A stretch of 64,000 nucleotides of DNA, from NCBI GenBank assembly GCA_964019425.1, contig OZ025783.1, forward strand, positions 744,001-808,000, in the 5' to 3' direction. Both the position numbers and the translations under genes were made by a program. Source of the stretch: Flectonema sp. DT1601 (Eukaryota > Euglenozoa > Diplonemea > Diplonemida > Diplonemidae). The stretch's first letter is position 1. Every line of letters begins with the position of its first letter. The notes under the pieces are model-generated. The model made no database searches and had not been told where the DNA came from. It was given only the letters and a program-made list of their open reading frames with translations. Shown piece by piece: positions 22,153 to 33,749 of this stretch.

Positions 22153-25100
22153 ATGTGGATCCCCCCAATATGGGTAGTTTTATTGTTGATGATTGATATC
22201 GTAAGTGGTCTGACTGAAACTTATTCTACAACGACTACGATTGCTCGTCGCGCTTCAATTGATACGACATTCTCATCATCTTATACTTTTCTGACATTGC
22301 AGTCAATTCGGTTAGTAATTGTTGAAAGCGGATGTTTTATCGGTGATTCGGAATTTAAATTTCAACTGTCTAGCGCTAGCTGTGGTGTAGATCAAAAAAT
22401 CCTTGATGACGAGGATGACTGTGACCCCTCGTGTACTCATCCTCTGTCTGGTACTTTCTCTTGCAGCCAAGCAACATCTGATTGGGTTCTAAATTATAAG
22501 AACAGAAACTCTCTTTGTGATGTTACTGAATTCAGCTATGTGTTAACCGTTTCATCAGTGCCACCTACACCGATACCACCGACTCCGGTGCCGCCGACAC
22601 TAATTCCACCAACTCCAGTGCCGCCGACACCAATACCACCAACTCCAGTGCCACCTACTCTGGTGCCGCCAACGCCAATACCACCAACACCAGTGCCACC
22701 GACTCTGGCGCCGCCGACACCAATACCACCAACTCCAGTGCCGCCTACTCTGGTGCCGCCGACACCAATACCACCAACACCAGTGCCACCTACTCTGGTG
22801 CCGCCGACACCAATTCCACCGACTCCGGCGCCGTCGACACCAATACCACCAACTCCGGTGCCGCCGACACCAATTCCACCGACTCCAGTGCCGCCTACTC
22901 TGGTGCCGCCGACGCCAATACCGCCAACTCCGGTGCCGCCGACACCAATTCCACCTACTCCGGTGCCGCCAATACCGCCAACTGCAGTGCCACTGACTCC
23001 GGTGCCGCCGACACCAATACCGCCAACACCAGTGCCACCGACTCCAGTGCTGCCTACTCTGGTGCCGCCGACACCAATTCCACCTACTCCGGTGCCGCCA
23101 ATACCGCCAACTGTGCCGCCTACTCTGGTGCCGCCGACACCAATACCGCCAACTCCGGTGCCGCCAATACCGCCAACTGCAGTGCCACTGACTCCGGTGC
23201 CGCCGACACCAATACCGCCAACACCAGTGCCACCGACTCCAGTGCTGCCTACTCTGGTGCCGCCGACGCCAATTCCACCTACTCCGGTGCCGCCAATACC
23301 GCCAACTGTGCCGCCGACTCCAGTGCCGCCTACTCTGGTGCCGCCGACACCAATACCGCCAACTCCGGTGCCGCCAATACCGCCAACTGCAGTGCCACTG
23401 ACTCCGGTGCCGCCGACACCAATACCGCCAACACCAGTGCCACCGACTCCAGTGCTGCCTACTCTGGTGCCGCCGACGCCAATTCCACCTACTCCGGTGC
23501 CGCCAATACCGCCAACTGTGCCGCCTACTCTGGTGCCGCCGACACCAATACCGCCAACTCCGGTGCCGCCAATACCGCCAACTGCAGTGCCACTGACTCC
23601 GGTGCCGCCGACACCAATACCGCCAACACCAGTGCCACCGACTCCAGTGCTGCCTACTCTGGTGCCGCCGACGCCAATTCCACCTACTCCGGTGCCGCCA
23701 ATACCGCCAACTGTGCCGCCGACTCCAGTGCCGCCTACTCTGGTGCCGCCGACACCAATACCGCCAACTCCGGTGCCGCCAATACCGCCAACTGCAGTGC
23801 CACTGACTCCGGTGCCGCCGACACCAATACCGCCAACACCAGTGCCACCGACTCCAGTGCTGCCTACTCTGGTGCCGCCGACGCCAATTCCACCTACTCC
23901 GGTGCCGCCAATACCGCCAACTGTGCCGCCGACTCCAGTGCCGCCTACTCTGGTGCCGCCGACACCAATACCGCCAACTCCGGTGCCGCCAATACCGCCA
24001 ACTGCAGTGCCACTGACTCCGGTGCCGCCGACACCAATACCGCCAACACCAGTGCCACCGACTCCAGTGCTGCCTACTCTGGTGCCGCCGACGCCAATTC
24101 CACCTACTCCGGTGCCGCCAATACCGCCAACTGTGCCGCCGACTCCAGTGCCGCCTACTCTGGTGCCGCCGACACCAATACCGCCAACACCAGTGCCACC
24201 GACTCCAGTGCTGCCTACTCTGGTGCCGCCGACACCAATTCCACCTACTCCGGTGCCGCCAATACCGCCAACTGTGCCGCCTACTCTGGTGCCGCCGACA
24301 CCAATACCGCCAACTCCGGTGCCGCCAATACCGCCAACTGCAGTGCCACTGACTCCGGTGCCGCCGACACCAATACCGCCAACACCAGTGCCACCGACTC
24401 CAGTGCTGCCTACTCTGGTGCCGCCGACGCCAATTCCACCTACTCCGGTGCCGCCAATACCGCCAACTGTGCCGCCGACTCCAGTGCCGCCTACTCTGGT
24501 GCCGCCGACACCAATACCGCCAACTCCGGTGCCGCCAATACCGCCAACTGCAGTGCCACTGACTCCGGTGCCGCCGACACCAATACCGCCAACACCAGTG
24601 CCACCGACTCCAGTGCTGCCTACTCTGGTGCCGCCGACGCCAATTCCACCTACTCCGGTGCCGCCAATACCGCCAACTGTGCCGCCGACTCCAGTGCCGC
24701 CTACTCTGGTGCCGCCGACACCAATACCGCCAACTCCGGTGCCGCCAATACCGCCAACTGCAGTGCCACTGACTCCGGTGCCGCCGACACCAATACCGCC
24801 AACACCAGTGCCACCGACTCCAGTGCTGCCTACTCTGGTGCCGCCGACGCCAATTCCACCTACTCCGGTGCCGCCAATACCGCCAACTGTGCCGCCGACT
24901 CCAGTGCCGCCTACTCTGGTGCCGCCGACACCAATACCGCCAACTCCGGTGCCGCCAATACCGCCAACTGCAGTGCCACTGACTCCGGTGCCGCCGACAC
25001 CAATACCACCGACTCCAGTGCCACCTACTCTGGTACTGCCGACACCAATGCCGCCAACACCAGCACAACCGACTCCGATGCCGCTGCCGACACCCGTACC

Positions 25101-26727
25101 ACCAACTACAGTGCCACTAACCCCGGCGCCGCTAACATTAGTTCCACTGAATGCCATCACAACGACACCAATGCCACTAACCCAAGCATCACCTCAAACA
25201 GATTCACCCTCTACTGGAGTAACTTCAATAGAATTAAATATTTCGTCTGAAATAAAAGCAGCGAGGAGAGCATTAGCGACCTCAACTGACACCACTGCAG
25301 TATTCGCTTCGGTGAGTTCTGTTGCTTCATCACCAGCAGGAGGATCTGCTGGAATGTTAGCAGTCACTCTTACTAAAATAAGTTGTAATGAGAACCTTAG
25401 AGACACACTGGAATTACCGACACTCATAAGTCCACTGAATCTCAAGGTTGACGGAGTTTCACTAGCTGGTGCTGTTGTTGGTAATATTCTGCTTTGCATC
25501 TCCATTGCTGCGTTATTAGGAATGCTGACAGCTTTACTGAGTGTTACTAAATACTCAACTTGGAACTCTGCTGCTAGTGTTGTCAGATGTCCATCAGCTC
25601 TGTACATGGGAGTGTTGTTCTTTTTCAGTGCGACGTTGGATTGCGCTGCAGATCTCGTAATCTACCCAAGAACAGTACTGACAACTATAATTGGAATCTG
25701 TGGGATATTGTTCACAGTAGGTAGTGTGTATGGGATGTGGAGAATGGGAAGGGAAGTTCACTTTCAGTCAGACATCGTAAGGAACCCTGCTGTGACATCC
25801 TCATGGGGAAAATACATAATAGGAAGTAAAGGATGGGCTTCCGTAAGGGGTACTCATCACACAGAGAAGTACGGAGTCGTATTTGATATCTACAAAGACA
25901 CTTCACTTTGTGTTCGTGGTAGATTTCTATTTGTTGAGGTCCTACAAGCAATCCCCTTAACCATTCTTGGGCTAACCCGTCCGGGTACACACGAAACCTG
26001 TGCCATTCGTGCTTGGATGATGGGACTGGTTTTCTTTATTTACGGTTTTTTGTGTTCTCTCTATTCTCCATTTCTGGCACCTTTCTTGAATCACTTGATT
26101 CCTCTTCAAGGATACATCCCTGGTATTGCAATGGTACTGTTTGGTTGTGGTCACTTATCAAAAGAATTTCACAAACACTGGACCACAGCAGCAGGAACCT
26201 ACGTAGCAATGATTGCCATGTACATTGCTTTAATTAGAGCCTGTTTTGATATTTTCATGTGGCTGTACGAATTACGTTCTGGAATATTTGGATCAGGAAG
26301 TAGATACCCACGACTTCAAGAAGATAGTGATTCCAAAGGCAGTGATGAGATGGATATTTGTGAAATGGATTCAAGCTTTCTTAGTCAACCGGCTGTAGCG
26401 CCTTTGGAACGTCCGCTGCCCCCGCGGAGTTCGAGTTACGAATTGCCTAATCAGATAGAGAAGAAATCCCACTCATACATTGATTTCAATCTTGATTCCG
26501 GCAGTAGTTTTACACCACGTCGGGTATCATCTGAGCCTGGGGGAAGCTGTGAATGGCAGACCCACTCCCAGAAACGTCGTCGTTCTGTACCTCGAAGTGC
26601 TCACGGAAAGGAACTTCAAGAATCTCTTTTATCAAAACAAGTAATCGGTTCTATTATTGGTGACCTCGATAATTCTACATGTGATAAGGATGATGGTGTT
26701 TACCGAGTTATGTATGGAAAGATATAA
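22153..26727 (+). CDS. Giant Pro/Thr-repeat, seven-span surface-type membrane protein
   Basis: 1524 residues. A signal-peptide-like N-terminus (about 1-20, WVVLLLMID core) is followed by a 110-residue Cys-containing ectodomain. Then come about 880 residues of PPTP-type repeats (about 135-1015), a short Ser/Thr region, and roughly seven membrane spans (about 1103-1129, 1148-1171, 1174-1196, 1258-1274, 1287-1311, 1320-1335, 1350-1374). A 150-residue Ser-rich, basic tail follows. The layout suggests an extracellular stalk, probably O-glycosylated, on a multispan base. I do not recognise the membrane domain. Large proline-repeat membrane proteins are known from free-living kinetoplastids, so a surface role is plausible. 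The codons of the repeat are much richer in G+C than the rest. Both reverse-strand frames across the repeat are open only because the repeat lacks stops there. Confidence 0.85.
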   Translation: MWIPPIWVVLLLMIDIVSGLTETYSTTTTIARRASIDTTFSSSYTFLTLQSIRLVIVESGCFIGDSEFKFQLSSASCGVDQKILDDEDDCDPSCTHPLSGTFSCSQATSDWVLNYKNRNSLCDVTEFSYVLTVSSVPPTPIPPTPVPPTLIPPTPVPPTPIPPTPVPPTLVPPTPIPPTPVPPTLAPPTPIPPTPVPPTLVPPTPIPPTPVPPTLVPPTPIPPTPAPSTPIPPTPVPPTPIPPTPVPPTLVPPTPIPPTPVPPTPIPPTPVPPIPPTAVPLTPVPPTPIPPTPVPPTPVLPTLVPPTPIPPTPVPPIPPTVPPTLVPPTPIPPTPVPPIPPTAVPLTPVPPTPIPPTPVPPTPVLPTLVPPTPIPPTPVPPIPPTVPPTPVPPTLVPPTPIPPTPVPPIPPTAVPLTPVPPTPIPPTPVPPTPVLPTLVPPTPIPPTPVPPIPPTVPPTLVPPTPIPPTPVPPIPPTAVPLTPVPPTPIPPTPVPPTPVLPTLVPPTPIPPTPVPPIPPTVPPTPVPPTLVPPTPIPPTPVPPIPPTAVPLTPVPPTPIPPTPVPPTPVLPTLVPPTPIPPTPVPPIPPTVPPTPVPPTLVPPTPIPPTPVPPIPPTAVPLTPVPPTPIPPTPVPPTPVLPTLVPPTPIPPTPVPPIPPTVPPTPVPPTLVPPTPIPPTPVPPTPVLPTLVPPTPIPPTPVPPIPPTVPPTLVPPTPIPPTPVPPIPPTAVPLTPVPPTPIPPTPVPPTPVLPTLVPPTPIPPTPVPPIPPTVPPTPVPPTLVPPTPIPPTPVPPIPPTAVPLTPVPPTPIPPTPVPPTPVLPTLVPPTPIPPTPVPPIPPTVPPTPVPPTLVPPTPIPPTPVPPIPPTAVPLTPVPPTPIPPTPVPPTPVLPTLVPPTPIPPTPVPPIPPTVPPTPVPPTLVPPTPIPPTPVPPIPPTAVPLTPVPPTPIPPTPVPPTLVLPTPMPPTPAQPTPMPLPTPVPPTTVPLTPAPLTLVPLNAITTTPMPLTQASPQTDSPSTGVTSIELNISSEIKAARRALATSTDTTAVFASVSSVASSPAGGSAGMLAVTLTKISCNENLRDTLELPTLISPLNLKVDGVSLAGAVVGNILLCISIAALLGMLTALLSVTKYSTWNSAASVVRCPSALYMGVLFFFSATLDCAADLVIYPRTVLTTIIGICGILFTVGSVYGMWRMGREVHFQSDIVRNPAVTSSWGKYIIGSKGWASVRGTHHTEKYGVVFDIYKDTSLCVRGRFLFVEVLQAIPLTILGLTRPGTHETCAIRAWMMGLVFFIYGFLCSLYSPFLAPFLNHLIPLQGYIPGIAMVLFGCGHLSKEFHKHWTTAAGTYVAMIAMYIALIRACFDIFMWLYELRSGIFGSGSRYPRLQEDSDSKGSDEMDICEMDSSFLSQPAVAPLERPLPPRSSSYELPNQIEKKSHSYIDFNLDSGSSFTPRRVSSEPGGSCEWQTHSQKRRRSVPRSAHGKELQESLLSKQVIGSIIGDLDNSTCDKDDGVYRVMYGKI
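22555..25200 (+). repeat. Coding minisatellite (PPTP units in a 210-bp higher-order repeat)
   Basis: The basic unit is about 15 bp, encoding xPPTP with P, V, I or L. It is organised into a longer unit of mostly 210 bp (70 residues). The marker ACTGCAGTGCC starts at 22981, 23176, 23386, 23581, 23791, 24001, 24337, 24547, 24757 and 24967. The spacings are 195, 210, 195, 210, 210, 336, 210, 210 and 210, all multiples of three, so the frame is always kept. Copies in the centre are nearly identical and the flanks are more divergent. Confidence 0.95.
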
Positions 26728-27646
26728 TTCATCTCTTCACTGCTATAGCATACAACGATAAGCAGTCAAGGATGACTGCTCTAGCATCTCTGGTATTTTA
26801 ATTTCGGAGGACAATCAATATGCTACTTTCAGAATGTTGCCATCTGTGTGTCGATAATAAATATTTTTTAAATTACTACAACAAAATTCCCTCTCGTTGT
26901 ACATCGTTATCATTGTTGCTTACCCTTCGCTGATCTCAATAAGAAGCCAAAGCAAAGTGGCCATCTTTAGCTTGTCCGATAGGCTCATAGCGATTAATGT
27001 TTTCCGCTCTCTCCATTTCCTTTTTTTTATTATTAATTGTGGTTTAGCTGTACTGTTCGCTGATGCTGAAGCCCATCACGTGAAACAAAATATTTTACAA
27101 CTCGATTGAGTAAATCTTCTGAGACCAGTATTCTTTGTAGTTCAATTGACTACACAGAATCTCTGGTTCTTGCTCTGAGAGTGTGACACATCGGCTGCCG
27201 TGCTTGGTTGAAACTGTGAAATATGAACGGTACAGCTTCTTAATTTGTGTGGTATATAATTTTTTTTAATTTTTTTTGTGTGAACGTTATTTTTATACAA
27301 CGTATCTGGTAGTCCGGCGCAGTTACGACGTTAAACTGACTGTCATCTTACCTGATCCTTTTGGTTTTCATTTCTTGCTGAGTGATATGGCTATGTGCTG
27401 CCCAATTTTTTGTGGTTTTCTAAAGCTTTTCGGTAAGCACACAGTACAATTATAATGCTTTGGACAACTGGGGGGAACGATCCTCGGTACTGTTCCGGGG
27501 TTTTCTATTTTCTTTCGTGGAGTGTGGGCATATGGCACATGTTGTCGTATTATAAAGAAAGATGTAAATGAAAGAAAGAAGATTTTTTATTTTTTTCACC
27601 TTCCCCACTCCCAGATCATTTCTCTTTTATTTTCTTTAGTTGTTTA

Positions 27647-27778
27647 CAACCTGTTAGCCTCTTGGCAGGGTGGAGGCTAGAAGTCGATCACTTCCAGCCA
27701 ATATTATGAACTACAATCTTCGCGATTGGGTCCTTACTACCCAGACCTCGTAGTCATCAGTTTGTAATTTGCTTTTTA
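27647..27778 (+). repeat. Dispersed hairpin repeat, copy B
   Basis: It starts CAACCTGTTA like copy A. Three perfect stems follow: TAGCCTC/GAGGCTA (27655-27679), CAATC/GATTG (27714-27728) and ACTAC/GTAGT (27736-27754). It ends with CATCAGTT and, shortly after, TTTTT. The last part (CTACCCAGACC, then CGTAGTCATCAGTT) is nearly identical to copy D. Confidence 0.6.
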
Positions 27779-28828
27779 AAAAAAAAAAAAAAGTATCCGC
27801 GGTGCTGTTAGAATGTTGTCGACACACCGCGCTATGCCATGGAGTTGTTCTTTCTGTAGCTTCTGATGACAGATTTCAGATGTCTTCAATCAACTACTTG
27901 GGTGTTTTCCTAAGGATATCTATTTTTTTTCCTCATCTTTATTAGTCAAGATGATTTTCCCCCCCTCTTTTTTTTTTTTTTTTCCCTCCTCCCTCCGCTG
28001 TTATGAACAAGCAAGAAAAATGAAAATGTTTCGTCAGGGGAACAATTCCCTTTGGATTCTTCATTGTATTTAATACATTTCTTGTTACTTGGTTATACCA
28101 TTTTTGGTCATCGTATGTGTCTGATATTTGAATTCATTGAATCGACTCTGCGTTCCTTTTTTTGAATTATAACCTTTGAGAATAAATATCAGCTTTCAGA
28201 GAAGACACTCAATTTGACTCTTCTCTCTGCATCCTTAATTTTTTTATTAAAATTTTTTTTGGATTAGAACTGAAAAAAAAATTAAAAAAAAAAAAAAAAT
28301 CAACACAATGTTATTGAGTTTTTTTTTTTTTTTTTTTAAAAAAACTTAGAATGAATATATTTTACAATAAATACAAAACAAAAGAAAATCCCTAAGGATC
28401 GGTGTATATTTTCGGTTCAAAATGTGGCGATACTGTTTTTTTTTTGGTATTTGTCAGTCGCTTTAGTCTATTCTGTAGATTTATTGTTTTTTTTTGAACA
28501 TAATAACCAGAAAGAACTTCTCCCGGTCTCGACGTAATTTTCCGAAAATGTATTATTTTTTGGGCGAACTTTTCAAAGTTTTCAAAAACGAATTTGACAA
28601 CTATTTTTCATGAGCGGAACGCCAATTTATTTATTGATTTCTATAAATGCTGTTCTATTGAAGAAGATCTGTTCTCCAGTTATAGACGATATGAAATTAG
28701 TTGGGATAGCATTCAGCATATTCTCGATTTAATTTCTTGTTGTCCTTTGGCAGTCTAAACTGCCTATCACCTTCAATTTCTTATAGTAATTCCTGTTGTC
28801 TATCTTTGCCCTTCTTTTTAAAGTCTTT

Positions 28829-28978
28829 GGGAATCGATCCTTCCGGCCTAACTGTAAAAATACAATCTCCGTGATTGGGTCTCAACTAGCGCGGGTTACC
28901 CGAACCCCTGACAGTCATCAGTTCCGGACTTGCTAACCAAACTAATATGTCTTCTCCCCTTTTTTTAATATTTTCAAT
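28829..28978 (+). repeat. Dispersed hairpin repeat, copy C
   Basis: It contains ATCGATCCTTCCGGCC, the CAATC/GATTG stem (28863-28877) followed by GGGTC, and the CAGTCATCAGTT end block. The third stem differs from A and B (GGGTT/AACCC). A T run follows near 28962. Confidence 0.55.
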
Positions 28979-30249
28979 TTAGTGCACTTTCTTATAATTT
29001 ACTCATATTCCAATTATTCCAATCGTCTTCTTAATTTGTCAAAACGCGATGAGTAATAGGACAAGCGTGATATCGCAATATTCCCTTTATCTTCTTCTCT
29101 GAGGAGAACTGAGTAGGGATACGGTCCGAAGAAATAATTCTCCATTTGTTTAATCGTCCTTTACGATCCAGTGGTTGATTTGATTTATTATTTTTTTTTA
29201 ATTTATTTTGTGATAACTGCTCGCTAATAGACTAATACTAACTGATAAATATTTCTATTGCTGTTCCCATCGGATGCTTCTGAAGGTGAGTCTTGCGTGC
29301 TAAAATAAATAATGATACTTTTAAGCCTAAAATATCACATGTGCATCTCTCCTGTGTTTTCCCCCTCCTCCTTCATATTTGCTGCTGGTCTCGGACCGCT
29401 CAGCTACATAGAAGGAGGAAAGAAACAAAAAACAAAAAACAAAAAAACAAGTCCGTATCCACAATTGTGGTTCTGAGTTGTTAAACCTGCTAAAATGTGT
29501 TTTTTTTTTTTTTTTTTTTTTTGCAGTTTTTCTGTTGATGTTCACTAAAACCTGCATCCACCTTTCCACTATTCATGATAAACTATGGTATCTAATGTAA
29601 ATTGTGTATCAGCTCTGACCTGAACACTTTGGTATTGACATCAATACCGATCTCAGTTTCTTTGCACTGATAAATTTCTTAAGGTGCGATGCTACTTCAA
29701 CAATCCATGCAAAATCTTCGGATATGGCTACGGATTGGGTCCTCTATATACAGTAACGTTGGATTATTTTGCTAACAGTCGGGAGGTTTATTTGAATTCT
29801 TTTATTCTCTCTGATGTGTTTCTTCACTCAATGATAATACTAAATAAACTTACCTCTCATCCTTAAAAAAGAACAATTTTTTAAAATAATAATAATTCGA
29901 AAGTATTAATCATTTTTTTTTTTTTTTCCCCTATTCGTAATAGTTGCGATGCAGCAGCTGTTTGGGGAAATACAAAAAAGAATAGACTAATTTTTAAGGT
30001 ATTTTCAATTATGAAAAAAACAACAACAACAAATCGTTATTTTTTTTTATTCTTTTTTTTAAATCACTCCCACATATATTTTTTTCCAAATCTAGCTCCG
30101 ATTCATATTGTTGTACCGTCAGTATCTCTGGGTGCAAAAAAAAGAAAAAAAAAATAGAACACAATACATTTTTTCACAAAAACGAAATTATTTACTCATA
30201 TTCCATTGTTTTTACAGGATGGACACGATGAAAGAGTTGACATGTCATG

Positions 30250-30307
30250 GCTAGCTACCCAGACCCCTTCGTAGTCATCAGTTCTGACTAACAAACTCTT
30301 TTTTTAT
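30250..30307 (+). repeat. Dispersed hairpin repeat, copy D (3' part)
   Basis: It carries only the end of the repeat: CTACCCAGACC, the CTAC/GTAG stem (30255-30274), CGTAGTCATCAGTT, then a T run at about 30299-30305. It lies about 65 bases before the CFAP70 start, within the presumed upstream region. Confidence 0.55.
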
Positions 30308-30372
30308 TGTTATGTTCTGTATTCTAACTAGTCTTATTTTAGTCATGTAGGAATTAATTAGCTACCTGCAAT

Positions 30373-33300
30373 ATGGACAGCAACAGTTCCCCTCCTGAGG
30401 GAGCACCTGAAGGAGACGGAGAGCCGCTAACGGCAGAGAACAGTTATCATGGAAATAGTGCGAATGGTGTTCCAAATACCAACCCAACTAGTAGTGCGAA
30501 TATGATGTTCATAGAATTACACTACATGACTAAAGTACCACCTCAGTGGTGTCATCCAGACAGTGGAGGGTCACCAGAGTATTCGGAGAATGTTTATGGA
30601 TGGGAACTCGATATTATGTACCCGACCATGAAGAATGATTCAAATAAAGAAACTGAAGAAGATGGAGAACAAGAAAAGCAACCCCATCAATTAATTCATA
30701 CTTTCACTGGAGGAAGACTTCATGACATTACGACATCTATCATGGACACTATCACAAATGATGTTCCTCCCAATATGAAAGTTGCGTCAGAACGAGCGGA
30801 AACAGTAACAGATGTACCTGGGCCTTCTGTTGTGAGTAGTAAGCACTCTAAACTTAGTTCACATAAAGAGTCTACTTTACATACCAACTCTCCTCCTTCT
30901 ACTTCAAAGACGGATAGCGTTGCTAACACTTCTGTTGTACAGAAGAGTGCTACAGATCCTAATTCTGAAGTACAAGCTGGGGGGACATCAAGTAGTGGTG
31001 TTCCACCTGCCTCAGAACCTGCTGCTATTGAAGTTCCGGCGGGTGTGTCTTCAGAAGTAGTAACTGGCGTAGTTAAAACTCAAAAAGAAGAAACAGATTT
31101 GGGAGTTGTTTGGTCTCTGAAAACAGAACCACCATCAGACGATCCATCTTCAAATACCGAAAACAGTCCTCCTCATATTGCAAAGATATCTCTCACAGAA
31201 GAAGATATTGATATTATTCAACACGCTGTAGATGGCAATCCCTTTCAGTTTCAACTTCGTCGGGTTCTCCGCACTTCAAAAGCCTCACCCGACTGGGAGG
31301 ATGTCAACGAATCTCGTTATCGAGTAGTCGGAACTATTCCAATGACTGGATTTGCTGAACCCGGAGTAGACTCAGTGATTCAGGATGATATAATAGTTCG
31401 ACCTCCTGCTGATGATCCATCTAGGGAAGATAAAAAAGGTAAAAAGGCCGCTCCCAAGAAACCCGTCAAAGGTTCTGCTCCTGCCCCGGCCTTCTTAACA
31501 ACAGAGGAAGACTTCGATTCACAACATCCCTACGACAAGTGTGGAACCAGAATTAGAATCAAAATTGGTTTTGAAAAGGCCATTGTCTGCCTACCTAGTG
31601 AGCGTCCAAAACCTGGACTAGTACCTGCAGATGTTATTCCAAAGAGAGTTAGACAGCTGAAGAAGCAACCAGATGCTTCAACATTACTAACTAATGAAGT
31701 TAAGGAGATTGTGTCTGCTGTTGTTTCTGACTACAGAAAGTTTACTCCGCCACCAGACAAAGCTGTTGACGAAGCGACAAATCGCGCCAGTTTCCTTCGC
31801 TACCTAAACACTTCCGGTAGATCATTCGCCCATCGACAAAAACTAAAGCACTGCATCATTAAAATCGTAAAAGAGAAGTTTTCCAAGCGTCAGGGCACTT
31901 CTGCAGCCGAAATGGAACCTTTTTATAACGAACTGTACGTCTACTTGTTGGATCAAATTCACTACAGCCTCAACTCGATGTTAAATAGAGAAGAGCTACA
32001 GGAGCCTGGTATGTGTCGGTTTTATTACTTGTGAGGGAATAGGTTTCCTTGTCTTCCTGTGTCTTTAATATAACAACAACAGGATACCAATCAGAAGAAG
32101 TATTAGTTGATAAGTGGTTACGATTAGCAACAGAAGCTGAGATTGTACACGAGTATGAGATAGCAGAGAAGTATCATCAAGAAAGATTAGTACATGGTGA
32201 CCCTTCATCAGGTAGTGCTGGGGATGAGTTACCGACTGTTTGGGGTGACTTCGCTAGATACTACCTTCGTATGCGAGATGCTATAAAAGCGGAACAAGCA
32301 CTAAAGGAAGCGATAGCAATAGACTTCTCCCACACCCCTTCTTTAGTAGCTTATGGATTACTTCTTCTCTGTAGAAAGAGAGAGAAAGAGGCTGAGGTAT
32401 TTCTTCAGGCTGCTGTTGATGTGGACTTGACATCAGCAACACCCTGGGCGTGTCTTTCTTTATATTACGAAAGACTTCTGCTGTCATCTGCTGAACCTGA
32501 AGAACAACATTCGACTACTGAACGATGGGCCAAATACACTCATCAGCAAGCCCTCCGTGCCATGGCTGGAGATGCTGTTACTCGTTCAGAGAGTGAACCA
32601 GCAACACTTAATGGGAGTAGTGATTCTTTCGAGATGTATAAACTGTATGTCTTTTATTAAATATTTCTTTACCATTTCATAACGTTCTGTGAACGGAGTA
32701 CTTGGATGGTACTCTGCAATGGTACTCGTCTTGAACTTGAGGATCATAAATCAAACAAACAGAATTGTTGACCTCTCACTCTCTCTTTCACTCGAGGTAC
32801 TCACTGAACACTCACTCGATGCTATAAGGAAACTTAAGGGACAATTAACGGTTTGTCAGTTTTTATAAAGTTGTAATTTCGAATTTTAATATAAAACTTT
32901 AAAATAACATCCAAACAGCCTGATCTTATACTAAAGGAAGCTCGCATGTACTTCCAGTTGAAACAATTGGATAAAATGAGAAAGTGCATCGTCGAACTAT
33001 TACAAGACAAAGGAATAACTTCTGCACAAAAAGCTGAGGGGCATCTCCTATTGGGAGAAGCATACAGCGATATGGGCAACGCTGACGTGGTTATCGGAGA
33101 GAAAACTTCACCAGCAGCAGTCTTAGCGGAGGAGAATTTTGACCAGGCATTACGAATTGACGAATCGCTTGTGGAAGGATCATGTCTCTTTAAGTTGGGA
33201 AATATTTATTACTCTCTAGGTCGCTATGATAATGCGAAGGATTCCTTTATATCAGCCGCGAAGAAATGGCCCACCAGCATTGCCTGGATGGGTGTCGGAA

Positions 33301-33749
33301 TCGCCAGCTACAGAAGTGCGAATTATGACCACGCAGAGCAAGCTTTAAATGAATCGAATGTTTTGAATAACTTGAATCCAAAGACGTGGGCATTCATTAG
33401 TTTAGTCTGTCTGAAGCAATCTCCTGGTAGAGAAGAAGAAGCAGACCAGGCATTTCATCAGGCACTCAAGTTGGGACTAACAGACGCAGCCATCTTCTCC
33501 GAAATAGGAGTCGAGCAATTCAGCTTAGGCCGCCTCAAACTATCCGAAGCTGCCCTCACCCAATCACTGTCGCAGGAAGACCTTCCAATGACGCACTTAC
33601 TACTCGCTAGAACCTTTACTTCATTGAGAAGGTTTGAAGAAGCGAAACATCACTACAAAATTGTAAAAGAAGTCTCAAGCAGAGAGTCAGAAATAGTGAA
33701 AGCAACACAAGAATTAGAGCATCTTGCAGGACTCGAGGAAAATACCTAA
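30373..33749 (+). CDS. CFAP70: CFAP70, axonemal TPR protein
   Basis: Four exons are proposed: 30373-32008, 32083-32644, 32763-32850 and 32919-33749. All junctions keep frame and the total is about 1038 residues. CFAP70 is an axonemal protein linked to outer dynein arms and the central apparatus. The family signature is clear around the first intron. The stretch with FAHRQKLKHCIIKIVKEKF, then FYNELYVYLLDQIHYSLN, matches the animal protein closely as I remember it. The C-terminal half consists of TPR repeats (ALKEAIAIDFSHTPSLVAYG; ALRIDESLVEGSCLFKLGNI). The N-terminal 550 residues are Ser/Pro-rich with scattered beta segments. The third exon (88 nt) is my inference from frame and splice signals. 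The gene fits with the dynein heavy chain as flagellar machinery, but the two are not adjacent. Confidence 0.92.
32009..32082 (+). other. CFAP70 intron 1
   Basis: 74 nt, GTATGT...AACAACAG, phase 1. It joins EELQEP to GYQSEE without loss of frame; the upstream frame runs into a stop inside the intron. Confidence 0.9.
32645..32762 (+). other. CFAP70 intron 2
   Basis: 118 nt, GTATGT...CAAACAAACAG, phase 2. Direct joining of the flanking long exons would break the frame, so a small exon (32763-32850) is proposed between introns 2 and 3. Confidence 0.7.
32851..32918 (+). other. CFAP70 intron 3
   Basis: 68 nt, GTTTGT...ATCCAAACAG, phase 0. The same GTTTGT donor is used in the desaturase gene. An alternative donor (GTACTC at 32797) would give a 34-nt exon and also keeps frame. 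Confidence 0.65.

Larger units (their letters stand above)
26728..30372. other. Long intergenic stretch with three hairpin repeat copies
   Basis: About 3.6 kb without a recognised gene. Repeat copies B (27647), C (28829) and D (30250) lie here, and a perfect small hairpin (GGCAGT/ACTGCC) lies at 28749-28764. T and A runs are frequent (27967-27981, 28320-28337, 29501-29522). No tRNA, rRNA or open frame of coding character was found. The acceptor of the CFAP70 gene (AATTAATTAG, AG at 30360-30361) closes the stretch. Confidence 0.5.

Noticed and set aside
22536-25160. Long minus-strand open frames (about 870 and 820 codons) opposite the PT repeat
   Set aside because: They are the mirror of the repeat (Gly/Val- or Trp/Arg/His-rich) and exist only because the repeat unit has no stop in those frames; the plus frame has a signal-peptide-like start and membrane spans.
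15090-28950. tRNA genes on the minus strand in repeat copies A-C (GGATCGATTCC resembles a B box)
   Set aside because: No acceptor stem, anticodon arm or A box in the right places; the match is to a conserved block of the repeat.
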